DNA of 64,000 bases, from contig JAMKCH010012581.1 in assembly GCA_023653785.1 (NCBI GenBank), positions 1-64,000 on the forward strand, read 5' to 3'. A program made the translations under genes and the position numbers. The notes under the pieces were generated by a model. It ran no database searches and was not told where the DNA came from. It was given only the letters and a program-made list of their open reading frames with translations. This DNA comes from Ophioderma brevispina (lineage: Eukaryota > Echinodermata > Ophiuroidea > Amphilepidida > Ophiodermatidae). Each line of letters begins with the position of its first letter. Within the stretch, counting starts at the first letter, position 1. Shown piece by piece: positions 48,425-58,990 of the stretch.

Positions 48425-49960
48425 ACTTTTTATTTTTTTTTTTTTTTTTTTTTTTTTGATTATTGGGGGTAGGGATTTAATTTGTGTGCATTAATTCTTT
48501 TTAGATTAAAAAGGGTGGTCCTTCCTCGTACGCATTTTGAATGCCTCAGCATTCATTAAAGACATGATGGAAAGAACATGATCTCACGATAGTTGGAGGA
48601 AAAATACAAATCCACCAATTCAATGTCGTATGGACTTTTAATTTCTTTTAATTTAATGCTCAAATGAAATTGTAACATCTTCCCTGGTTTCAAAAACCGA
48701 GTCATTCAGTATCAGCCTGAATATTACATGGTAATGAAACAAGGGGTCGGGGTTTTGGAAGACAATACTGCTTTTCTTCATTAGATGATTAGTTTAATTG
48801 TGGACACACTGTATCCAAGAGGTAAGGCCAATTGAAATCATTTGTGGTCCAGCTGTCAGTGGGAGTCATGAAATGTAAAAGCAGTCTATTACAATAGATC
48901 ACACCATTAAAATAGCAAGCTGAGGAAAAAGCAGGAAACCCATATTGGTGGATAGCCTCCAACTAATTGAGCATAATATTCTACTAACTAAGAAAGATGC
49001 CAAAGAATAAAAACATCGGCATTGATGGCCTACCTACAGAATTTTTAAAATTCTTTTTACTGAGTTAGGGTTCTTATGGTTAAATGTTTGTATTAGTGTT
49101 TTCGTACTGGTAATCTCATGATGATCAAAGAAGAGGTATTATTAAACCTTATCCCTAAAAGGATAAGGATCCACTATCTTAGTAATTGGCGGACCAATTT
49201 CATTACTAATACTGAGTATAAGTTATTAACCGCTTTTCGTTTAAAACAGGTATGCCTAATATTTTAGTAGTGATCAGACAGGATTTCTCCCAGGTAGATA
49301 TATTGGTTGAAAAACATTCGCTGGTCCCAAGATGTTACTGCATATTCTAAATAATCTACCTGGATTATGTTTTAATTGATTTCCAAACGCTTTGACAAAT
49401 TAGAATGGTCTTTTATTTTAAAACCCTTAAAATTTTAATGGGGTAATGATTTAATAGTTGGGTTAAAATTGGTTATCTGATATATCTTCATGTGTAATCA
49501 GGAATGGGCAGTGTCTAATGTTTTTAGTTTGCATGCGGCTGTTCGGCAGACTGCCCTCTCAGTCCACTTTGCGTTATTTGTTCGGAAAATTTTAAGTGTA
49601 TTCAGGTAAATTGACCGTGATACACGGGTCCAATTTAATAACATGGAAATAATTATCAGTTCTTATGCAGATGATACTACTTTATATTTAAAGGATGTAA
49701 ATCTTTAAGTAAAGCAATTCAAATTCTAAATAATTTTTTGTTGTTTACTGGTCTTAAAATAAATTTGAGTTTAAATCTAACATTTTGCCTCTTGGTTCCT
49801 TTAGACTTAGCCCTCTGACATTCACATCTTTAGGCACTGTTCATTTACTCAGGCCCCGTTACAACCTTTTTAGGTTTACTTTTACATCGGACTATGAACA
49901 TTTGTGCGATTCTAAATTTTAAAACCCAAGTTACAAAAAGCTTAAAGCAACATGCACATG
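47986..49960 (+). pseudogene. Tx1/L1-like LINE ORF2: endonuclease and reverse transcriptase
   Basis: From ATG at 47986 the endonuclease part gives GLGDRLKRAQVFAWLLNKSA, NVYGPNIDDP (48312-48340) and, after a T tract, an I-G-G-x-D-F-N-L-C-like motif (about 48463). Reverse-transcriptase motifs follow: KMPKNKNIGIDGLPTEF (about 49000-49050), QRRGIIK (about 49127), LIDFQ, FDKLEWSFI (about 49390-49420), the catalytic box YADDTTLYLK (49664-49693) and AIQILNNFLLFTGLKINLS. Order and spacing are those of Tx1/L1-type ORF2, which nicks target DNA and primes reverse transcription. Many frame changes make it non-coding as given. It is cut at 49961 by another element. Its RT tail may resume after 50477 (LKCLRVWSTRDLI). 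Confidence 0.8.
48389..48457. repeat. Interrupted T tract inside LINE endonuclease
   Basis: Two T runs of nearly 30 bases are separated by AAAAAAACTTTTTA. They sit between NVYGPNIDDP and the G-G-x-D-F-N motif, where L1-like ORF2 normally has ordinary coding sequence. Expansion after insertion, or an assembly artefact. Confidence 0.6.
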
Positions 49961-50476
49961 TTTTTTGAAGGGCGCCCCCAATTTTTCAAAAATTTGGAGA
50001 TGTTTACACGGTGCCATTGGGAACTGGCTAGTAAACTATACCTGTCAATGGTTAAGCCCGAAAATGTCTATGTGTTACAAACGAAGGGAATTTTTTTACT
50101 AGAATTATTATTATAGGGATCCCGATAATAATTAAACGGCTGCTGGAACGGCCTCCAATGTGAAATAGAGCCGGGAAAATAGCGCCATGTACGTGTCTAC
50201 GCTCATCCATTAGTTGTTTTATAGTTCCGGCAAGTCAAGTTAGAGGTTATTTCTCGAGGTGGCACTATTTCATCATGGCGAACTAAACGTAGCCCTTTCC
50301 AACTCTGGCCGTTAGTCAAATCGGGATCCCATTCTAATTACAAAATCGCTTATTTTGTGATAAATACGCATTTTTAGCATTTCTCGTCTCGCAGGTATAG
50401 TTTCTAGACAATTACAAACGGAAACTGTGCAAAAAATATCCAATTTTTGAAAATTGGGGGGCGCTCTTCAAAAAAA
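49961..50476. mobile_element. MITE with about 37-bp inverted ends, inside the LINE
   Basis: The left end is TTTTTTGAAGGGCGCCCCCA followed by ATTTTTCAAAAATTTGGA. The right end, read inward, is TTTTTTGAAGAGCGCCCCCC followed by AATTTTCAAAAATTGGAT. It is about 516 bp with no transposase. No certain target duplication was found, so the superfamily is unassigned. Confidence 0.65.
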
Positions 50477-51789
50477 GTGCCAATATTGCGTTAAAATGCC
50501 TTAGAGTTTGGTCCACTCGGGATCTAATCCAATGGCAACATTTACTAAACTCCTCAGAAAAGTTTGGAAATTTTTCAGACATGTAGTTTTCATTTATTCG
50601 GAATTTCATTACAACTCTATGCAGATCAGTGGAAAAGTCAATTATTCTCTGTACATGACACCAAAATGATAAGATTGTTAATCATGGTTGAGTGGTATTC
50701 TTTGAATTACTGGCGGGTCTAAAGAGAAAGTGGGCCCAATTTCAGACCTGTATTCGATTTAGGGTTGCTTAAATAAGAGGTTAGGTTTAAACGGAATGTG
50801 CCCAATTTGATGAGTTGCTGAGCAGGCTACGGAAGTTTTTTTAACCCTTCATTCTCAAGTTACTCATTGGCGATCCGAGCACGATACGGTGGGCATTGGC
50901 GTCCTCGGAGATTGCATATCGTTTTCAGATTGAGTACTTAAGAGATGGAGCCTTAGAATATTGTCCCGAACGAAGCATTGTTGCCTCAAAATAACAACAA
51001 GTCCTTGTCTTCCCAGTTATCAGGGCTGCATCCACCAAAGCTGCCGCTCTTCAATGATCACAACAGACAGTTGAAACTTAAACCACGTCCTCCTCCAACT
51101 AAACTCTAACTCTAACACCATCCAACTCCGAGGACAAAAGTCTGCATTTATTTCGAAACATGATTTCTGTCACCATGTTTAAATTCCACTATACCGTGTT
51201 TGCCGACACCACCTAAACGGGCCTGATGGTAGGGCTGTCATTGCTGTCTTTTTAGCAAGTTACCATACTCTCAGATTGGACTTTCTGTCACTACTGCCCA
51301 CAAAACCGTGCCTGTAATATTTCGGGGAATGACAATCATCCATTCCCGTAAGCAGATAGTAATAAACCTGTCTTTCTGGGATGTTGTCGCCCGGGGACAA
51401 CCGCTTCTGTGTCTCAACCTTCCTAATTACAGTTTGCACGGAATTTTGTTTTACATTTTGATCCGCACTAAGGGCTAACCCCAAACATTGGCTGCAAAAC
51501 TGATTCTGGGATATGCCCATCTTTTCAATTTTCGCATAGCACAGCCTTCTGTACATCTACTACTCGTGCATGATGAGATACTGGAATGACCCATCTTGAC
51601 ATTTTCCACTCAAAGACCCGCGTTTAAAGCAAACCTAATCGTCTCTTAAGCTGTGTAACCCTGTGCAACTCTTAACTGAGTGTATCTGAATTTGGGGCAC
51701 TTTGTTTTTCAACCCTATCAGCAGTATTCAGATGAGTGTCACTCAACCCCACGAAATCAATTCTTATGATATTGGTTCATTGTAGCAAG
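50477..51789. other. Possible LINE tail, then non-coding DNA
   Basis: The first 100-200 bp may continue the LINE reverse transcriptase. A 98-codon minus-strand frame (51260-51556; CSQCLGLALSADQNVKQ, KRLSPGDNIPERQVYYYLL) is unrecognised. No other support was found. Confidence 0.3.
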
Positions 51790-53840
51790 ATAGTCCATAA
51801 TTGTTATGTATTTGACCCCACACAATTGCAACAGAAACAATTTTGGTGTTAATATACCTGAATAGTCCAAAAATAATATATTAAAAGGTATACCAAATCA
51901 CATAGTGGAACATGTATAATAAGGGGGCACGTCTGTACAGGGTAAAATTAAATTGTCAATTGATTTACATGATTTACCAATTTATTGGGTTACTCCTTAA
52001 AGGTTTAAACAAGTTATATTTTTGCCCTATCTACGAGTTATAGTTTTTAGTACAATAGGCTCATATAGTTCAAGGTTCATCCTGGGTAAATTCATAAATG
52101 GTCCGATTTTGATCGAACCTGGGTTGTAAACTGTTTAATTTTCCCGCTAGATAGTAAATGTAAATAGATTCTTGTTTGAACTTTCTATATAAGAATTACA
52201 GAGCTCTGACTAGTGACCCCGCCCATAGACCCCCTGTAGCCCCCATTCACATTTGCGTTCCAATTATGCAACGAATGTTTAGATCGTGCACCCAGATATT
52301 TTCGGGTTCTAGTACCATTAGACAACAATTTGACACCATTTTTATAACGACTGGCCTATATCTGAAAATTTAACCCCCATTGTGACCTGAAACCCTATTT
52401 TGACTCATACTATTGAACTACCAACCCTGCAGATATGGCAAAACTATAACCTTTTTTTAATTCGGAAAGGTAACTAACACGTTGGCATACTTTCGACGCG
52501 TTTTGATACTTTTTCAATTTGCCCCGTATAAACCTTACCCCACCCCCTTAAAATATATGTTCCCTCTTTGATTTTACAGTAAACTTTTGTATGTTGTTTT
52601 AAAGGCTGATTCTGATACATGCTGTTGGCGAATGATTCTGTTGCAATTAGTGTTGGGTTAAGTGTTGCTTCATTCTATTTTGAAGTGTCCGAAAGAGACT
52701 ACCCCGAGCCTTGCACTGATATGCAAAAGAGTGTAATAAAGTTGCAAGTTACATGAGAACTACAATGGCTGAAAAAAATTTTCCAACTTTTTTGAGGAGT
52801 TTATTGTACAGATAAGTCAATATTGTATGATTTGACCCCACAACAAATTGAACAAGAAACAATTTGGTGTTAATAATACTCAAATATACCTGAAATAGTC
52901 CAAAATAATATATTAAAAGTCTAAAACCAAAATTCAAACAAGTGGAACATGTAGAAATAAGGGGGCAACGTCCTGTACAGGGTTAAAATGTACGAATTGT
53001 TCGAATTGATTTAATGATGTACCATTTAATTGGGCTACTCCTTAGGTTTAAAAACAAAGGTATAGTTTCCCTTCTACGACTTATAAATTTAGGTAAATAG
53101 GCTCTAAATTTCAAGGTCATCCCTGGGGTAAATTCATAGAATGGTCCATTTGATCGGACTGTCGGTTTGTAAACTGTTGAATTTCATCCCGCTAATAAGT
53201 CAATGTTAGAATAGATTCTGTTTGAACTTTCTATATAAAAGTACGAGCTTGCTAGTGACCCTCCCAATAGCCCCTGTAGACCCCCAGTCACATTTGCGTT
53301 CCAATTATGCAACATGTTAATAATGGTCAACAGTATATTTTTCGGGGTTCTGTACCATAGACGAACAATTGGACACCATTTTCTTTCATAACGAACGAAT
53401 ATATCTGAAAATTTACCCGCCATTGTGACCTTGAACCTAGTTTGACTCATAACTATTGAACTCATACCTGCAGATAGTGTCAAACTATACCTTTTTTAAT
53501 CTGGAAATGTAACGAACACGTTGGCATACTTTTCGACAGCGTTTTTGATACTTTTTCAATATTTTTGACCCCGGGATAAACCTTACCACCCCCATTAAAA
53601 TATATGTTTCCCCTCCTTTGATTTTATAGAACGTTGTATGTTGTTTGAAAGGTATTACTAACCTTCCCTGTTGAATTGATTCTGTGCAATAGTTTGGGTT
53701 AAGGTAGCTTCATTCATTTTGAAGCTGGGCCTAAGGGACTACCCGAGCTTTGCAACTGATATCAAAGATGTAAAAACAGTTAATTAAATGAGAAATACAT
53801 GTCTGAAAAAAATATTCCAAACTTTTTGAGTGAGTTTATT
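51790..53840. repeat. Tandem duplication, two copies of about 1.0 kb
   Basis: About 51790-52805 and 52806-53840 align end to end. Shared words include GAACATGTA-AATAAGGGGGC, TGTACAGGGT-AAAAT, CACATTTGCGTTCCAATTAT, AACACGTTGGCATACTTT, AAAATATATGTTTCCC and TTTTTGAG-GAGTTTATT. Differences are mainly short indels. Neither copy codes for a recognisable protein. Confidence 0.75.
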
Positions 53841-54184
53841 TATCACCTGGTTTTGGAATGTTCATGTTGTTTACACAACTTTGGCAGCTTTCAAACTACT
53901 GTTTGTTTGTGTGGATATAAGATAAGTTTCTGTTTCCATGCCAGAATATTTTGCTTGGGACTCTAAATTCTCAAATTCTAACTTTAATCTTGTACTAGAA
54001 TACTTTATGACAAAATGCCAAATATTTTATTTATAGAATCGAAATGCCAAGTAAGGGCCACGTATCAATGCTTTTAATTCAGATGTTGAGCGTATATAGA
54101 GACCCTGAGAGATATATTGCAATGAATAAAACTAAGATTGACTGGAGGAACAACAGATGGAAGGAATATTCATATATAGTTTAA

Positions 54185-54484
54185 AGGTGCATTTCGTGAT
54201 CCAGCTCCTGTCCCTCCCGATTGCTCGGGCGGCTTTGTGCTTTCTCATTGTATCTGAACGTTGCCTGTAAGTAGGTATGTGGCCGTTTTACGTGCATATT
54301 TGGCTTCTCTAAAAGAATTTTTGGGCAATATTTGTATTTCTTCTGCCCGTAAGCGGACAAGTTGTGGCATAGTGGCCTGTGGGGCAGCGTGCTGTGGGTC
54401 ATTTTCAATCACTGAAATTTTTTGGATCAATCTTTTTTAATATATCTTTGAATCAATGGAAGTGCTGGGATCACAAAATGCCAC
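54185..54484. mobile_element. TTAA-flanked MITE, AGGTGCA family (300 bp)
   Basis: The left end is AGGTGCATTTCGTGATCCAG. The right end, read inward, is GTGGCATTTTGTGATCCCAG. TTAA flanks both (54181-54184 and 54485-54488). This is a non-autonomous piggyBac-like element. The open minus frames inside are shadows. Confidence 0.65.
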
Positions 54485-54675
54485 TTAAATTATTTTTGGC
54501 CCTATACGTATATTAGTCTGGTTTTACATGATATATGTACACACATGTTTGTTGATTGTTTTTTGTGTCGCCCTTACAAGAGCAGGAAGACGCGTGGTGG
54601 ATTACTTTTGTCCACTGTGATGTTTTTATGTCTGTTTGTTTGTGAAAGGTTTCAATATTTGGCTTGTAAGGTCTG

Positions 54676-55400
54676 GATACTTTGATTGGATTTAGACCAA
54701 AACTTGCATCACAGGTGCAGCATGCGGAGGCCTCATTTGTGATTGAGGTCATGGTCATATGCAAGTCAAATTGTGTTTGGAAGGTGGGTTATAAAATAGG
54801 CTGAAAAATGGAGAATTGACCTCAGTTGAAAGTCGAAGTTCAATTGGAACCAAACTTGAGTAGGGGGCAGAATGGTACTCCTATTTGTGACGAGGCCAAA
54901 ATTCACATGCCAAGGTCAACGGTCTGAGGGTCAAGTTGTGAGATGGGCGACAAATGTAGAATGACTTCAAATCTGAAAGTGAAGTTTTAATGGACACCAA
55001 ACATGAGCCTTCGGTCACTTGGGATCCCTTGTTTGTGTGGGCGTTCCAGGGTTACAATAGCAAGATCGCGGGGCACGTGGGGTCGGGTTGTAAGATAGGC
55101 AGAAATGTAAAACTGACCTCTATTGAAAAGATGAAGTTCAATGGGAACCGAAATTTGAGTCATAGGTGCGCATGGGGATCCATTGTTTGGTGTTGAGGCA
55201 GGGCACATGCCAAGGTCAAAGGCCATGTGAGGTCAAGTGTAAGCATAAGCTGCAAATGTAAAATTGACTTCAATGATAAGTTGAAGTTCAATTGGAATCA
55301 AACTTATGGAGATTACATGCAAAGGCCTCACTTACGAGGTCAAGGGTCGCAGTTAGGTCAAGGTCGTGTGAGGCCTATCATTCACAAAACTGCAATGGCA
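54676..55400. repeat. Minisatellite, about 150-bp unit, nearly five copies
   Basis: Units are anchored by GACCTCAGTTGAAAGTCGAA (54818), GACTTCAAATCTGAAAGTGA (54963), GACCTCTATTGAAAAGATGA (55115) and GACTTCAATGATAAGTTGAA (55266), plus a partial first unit from 54676. Each carries AAGTTCAATTGGAA-CAAAC and AGGTCA-type words. One copy has AGGTCAAAGGCCA, a DR1-like pair of nuclear-receptor half-sites. Confidence 0.75.
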
Positions 55401-56750
55401 GGCAATACAAGCGGTTCCGAGGGACCGATGTATTTTTGCTTATATTTTGAAGTAGAAAAAAAATGTCCGTGGTGCAACATCATAACAAAAGTAATTCTGT
55501 TAAAGTGGTAGTAAGAAATGTCTGAAATATGATGTTGCGAGTTTTCCTTTAAATCGAGGGACTGTGATTAAGGAAAACTCTGTTTGTGTACCTTCCATTT
55601 GACTTGTGGCCATAATGTGTTGTGGTCGGTGTGTGTTGTTATTTTAATATATTGTGTAAGTTTTAATTGTCTGTTAAGTATCGTATATGTAGGCATATGG
55701 TAAACATACAAGGAAGAACCGTCTTTGTATGTTGTTGTTCTGTGAAAGAGAAAAAAGGCTGCGGAGTAAGTAACAGTATGAAAGTTACCCCGAGTTGGAA
55801 ATTCAATATCGGGCTAATAATTTATTTAATTGATATCTAACCCTTGATTACGACAAATGTGGTTACACGTAAGCTTAAAGGGAACTCAGAGATTTAAAAG
55901 GGACACAATTGCATGAAAATATTCAGATATATTGAAATGATCCTTACCTGAAACACTCTCAACAAATTTCAAAAACAAGATCCGTAACAACAACAAGAGG
56001 TACAGGAGATTCCTGCCACTAAAAATCAAGGTGTTGACATCCCTGTCAGAATTGACAGTGATAATGTCAGCATCCTTGGCTACCGTGGCAACCAAGGGAT
56101 GGCTGACATTACTGCCAGCATTTTATCCCCCAAACTTGAAAGCATGCAGTCCATCAGCTAACAAAACCCATTGCTATGTAAATGTGTTAATACCGACTAA
56201 TCCAACTTTCGCTTGCCAGATCAATGCAATACTTACTCCAGCCGAAGTACAATGTTGAATCTCAGTCCGCCGAGCTCATAGGGCACTCGATTCATTGACT
56301 CTTCACGAAACAAAGTTTTATTCCATTTCCGTAGTTCATACTATTCAGACTTTTTTTCAGTTAAAGCTAAAGAGAACATAGTGCAGTAGTGTCCACGTAA
56401 ACGGGCCTCGACCTTTTTCCCACCACAACCAAACGTTGTGACATGAATTAATTCATAGTTTGACCTTATGGAAATGATTCCCACTTTACAGGGCACCCAT
56501 CCATTCACTGATCAATGACATGCTAGGGATGAGCGATACCTCAACAAGTGTGCCATGAACTTGGCGAGTCGGCCTGTTTTACACATGTTGGAAGCCTGGT
56601 TAGAAATGGTCGTTCGGATATTTTTAAGCCCATATGTCAAGCAAAAATACACCGCCTTATAGAAAATGAGATTGTCTGTTGTCAGCTTCTACGAAGAGGT
56701 ATAGGTCTAACCGTTGTCCATGGCGCTCTCTTTAATCTGCACAGCAATCA
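55401..56750. other. Non-coding with dispersed repeat R2, copy 2
   Basis: About 55890-56260 resembles 23330-23700 in the same orientation. I see no supported gene. A plus-strand IENEIVCCQL near 56670 looks SRCR-like by chance only. Confidence 0.45.
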
Positions 56751-56754
56751 CTTG

Positions 56755-57046
56755 TGATTTTTGCCATAGAGTTAGCATTATACCCTACCAAAAATACCAC
56801 TCTTTTAAAACAACAATTTTCGGCATTTTTTTGAATGTTCTATCATAATAAACAAATTCACATATGGGATTGATATAAGAATTCTACAATTAGAGACCTT
56901 CTACGAAGAAAATCCCTCGAGCACTTTTCTCGCAACGACGTGAGATTTCTCATTCCTATGCGTTAAGCACAGAGTACGCATGACAGGTCATGGGACCTAT
57001 TGATGCACTGTGTGCCGTGCACAGTGAATAGGGAAAAATGGACAGT
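56755..57046 (-). mobile_element. Partial inverted copy of the 2954-3634 element
   Basis: The reverse complement matches about 2965-3258 closely: GTGATTTTTGCCATAGAGT, CTACCAAAAAT, GAATGTTCTAT, CTCGCAACGACGTGAG, GCGTTAAGCACAG and GAATAGGGAAAAATGGACAG. The outermost bases of the terminal repeat are missing or altered. The element is therefore a multi-copy family in this genome. Confidence 0.7.
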
Positions 57047-57071
57047 AAACGGACAGATGAGCCATTACACC

Positions 57072-57150
57072 AAAGTTGGCGTGAGTAGGATACGAACCAT
57101 CGACCTTCAGATTATGAGCGCATTTCATTAACACTAGACCATAGCGGATT
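57072..57150 (-). mobile_element. tRNA-Met-like SINE head or tRNA relic
   Basis: The minus strand reads TGGTCTAGTG (A-box-like), CTCATAATCTGAAGGTC (anticodon-arm region like tRNA-Met, CAU) and GGTTCGTATCC (B-box). The acceptor stem does not pair and the T stem is poor, so it is a tRNA-derived relic or SINE promoter rather than a working tRNA. Confidence 0.5.
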
Positions 57151-58231
57151 AGCTGCCGAGGTGGTTTCTTTGTATTCAATTAAAACCCTTCACGGATAAA
57201 GGTCATCTCCTATAATAAACTAGCTACGTTAAATAGACATACACAATCAAGGTTGGACTATTACTTATTGAAACGGTGACTGACAATGAGCTGATATCAC
57301 ATGTTAACTACGGAAAATAATATTGCAGCCCTGACATGGCTCCAGGTACACTAATGAATTGCGTCAAAAACATAAAACCGATATACTGTAAAATTCCTGG
57401 CAGGGATGTCAAATCCTCTTGGATTTCGTGACATGAATCCCGTAACTCTTGTTGTTTTTACTGTTTTTACAGAATGTAAATACATCCAAATCTATTTTCA
57501 AATTAGGGAAGTGATAAAGGGTACATTTCATTATGTGTAAATATTTTCAAGCCATTGAAGTGTTAATTTCAAAACAGACAACTAGAATTAAAAGTTTTTG
57601 TGTAGTATAGCAGTACTATAGGATACCGTGTATAACAAATCCGGATCCGGAATTTTATTAAAAGTTGTGATTTTCTCAATTAATGACAGTGTTTTGAACT
57701 TGGCTGTTTCGCAGCTGATTATTACTTGGATATGCATTATGTATGCAAAAACACGATGTTAAAAAAAGTAAGGTCACCATCCTAAGAAAATCTCCTAGTC
57801 AGCCTTTTTAAGACTTAACATTTTCGGTTTATTATATTAAGGGTATGCGTATTTCAGAACTTACAGGAATCCTTAAACCTTAAGATCTTGCAACTGTATG
57901 CACTTTAAAGGCTATTTTAGAGCGCAAAGGGAAAGTTAAGTTACAAAATAAACATTTCCTGTTTTAGATGGATTATTTAAAAATAGAAATTATTCTTTTG
58001 TTAGTTTTAATTTTGTTTATGTTTTTGGTTGTTGTTTATTGCTGACCCTGATGGGACTAAAACTATTATACGCACCTATGTCACAGGTATGTACGCCTAT
58101 CAGGATGGTAACAGTCCCACAACAGTAGTTCATCTCTGTACATCCCTCTTCAGACAAACCAAATGTTAAAGTGCCGTAGCATAGTGCTCGTGGTGTACAC
58201 CGGACTCATATCCTAACTGCCTACAAGCTAC
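57151..58231 (-). other. Non-coding, start of a long intron
   Basis: This lies downstream of the donor CAG-GTAGCTTG (GT at 58230-58231) of the SRCR-start exon. No further exon was found before about 23.3 kb except the weak candidate at 36 kb. Confidence 0.4.
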
Positions 58232-58638
58232 CTGTATCAGCACTATCCCAGTAGTAGTCGCATACCGTACCCCACAGTCCATTCGCAAATATTCAAGTCT
58301 ACCTTCGTTTGGTGTTGTCCATCAGTAAGCTTGATGTTGATAATATCCAACGGGAATCGAGAAATTTGCCTTCTCTGGCTCGCTGTGAATTTAATGCGGT
58401 CAGCTTCAGTACCATCGGCGACAAGAGCACCTTCGACAACTAGCCAAACGCGAGTACACAAACTGAAGTTCAAACGCCAGGCTCGACAGTTAAGAACATT
58501 TTGAGCTATAACAATGGTGCTTGTTACTGTGTATGGACTGGGTGATATAGATAGTGTACGATCTTCGTCAATAAGACCGGCGAGCCGATTGCCCATTGTA
58601 CACCAGGAAGTAAAAGTAGGTTCACCAAAGCACATGGC
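58232..58638 (-). CDS. Exon: beta-helix start plus N-terminal half of SRCR
   Basis: Acceptor CACTGACGTTTCTAG precedes 58638 and donor CAG-GTAGCT follows 58232. In order: FGEPTFTSWCTMGNRLAGL, DEDRTLSISPSPYTVTSTI, LTVEPGV (about 58475-58495), WLVVEGALVADGTEADRIKF (about 58385-58445), then the SRCR start TPNEGRLEY and, after a frame change, NGLWGTVCDYYWDSADTG up to the donor. The combination of a stabilised helix cap with VEPGV and VEG-L-A-DGTE and an SRCR domain is that of bark beetle/Anakonda-type proteins, extracellular at cell junctions. At least three one-base frame changes occur, for example in GGCGTTTGAA. They look like homopolymer errors because conserved residues resume on both sides. 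Confidence 0.72.
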
Positions 58639-58870
58639 CTAGAAACGTCAGTGAATAAATCAATCCTTATTTTATGCCCTTGGTCCCACTCTTAGTGACG
58701 TGAACCATTTCGGCAATGACGCTAATGTGTTGCTCTGTAAAAACCACCAACAAAACGATAAGAAAAATTTACCCCCGAAGTACCCGAAGTGAATGTGCAA
58801 GCTCACAGACGTTTAAAACTTTTAATTCCTTCAAAGCTTGATTTGTCTATTCCCTTCCTACATACCTTAC

Positions 58871-58990
58871 CTCTTCGTAGTTGAACTTTAAGAAATTTAA
58901 GACAAAAGGTTCTGCACCGCTACTGATAAATGTCGTTTGCTCGTTAACAGATCTAACTGCGTCAGTACTCGGCGTCAGTAGAAACGTTAT
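58871..58990 (-). CDS. Exon upstream of the beta-helix/SRCR exon
   Basis: It ends in a strong donor GAAGAG-GTAAGGTATG (GT at 58869-58870). The frame SVNEQTTFISSGAEPFVLNF then LKFNYEE ends in phase 0, and the next exon begins in phase 0 after a 232-bp GT/AG intron. The 5' limit is either acceptor GTCCGCTTAG (exon from 58990) or a closer CAG near 58953. No named domain or signal peptide is visible. An ATGGCAG-GTAAGAT at about 59332-59345 could be a tiny upstream start exon with compatible phase, but this is weak. Confidence 0.5.

Larger units (their letters stand above)
155..58990 (-). other. Probable single locus: large beta-helix plus SRCR gene
   Basis: Every block in the window with parallel beta-helix or SRCR signatures lies on the minus strand. 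Read right to left they give a plausible module order: helix start and SRCR start (58.6 kb), helix body (23.3-22.5 kb), module end (22.2 kb), new helix start and SRCR (22.0-21.54 kb), further exons (21-20.8 kb), helix body (9.2-6.9 kb) and module end NWWGT (0.28 kb). Repeated modules of this sort are known in Protein bark beetle/Anakonda, a very large transmembrane protein at tricellular junctions. No C-type lectin or membrane exon is seen, so the 3' part should lie left of the window. The joining of exons is inferred. Two or three adjacent paralogues, or a pseudogene, remain possible. Confidence 0.5.
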
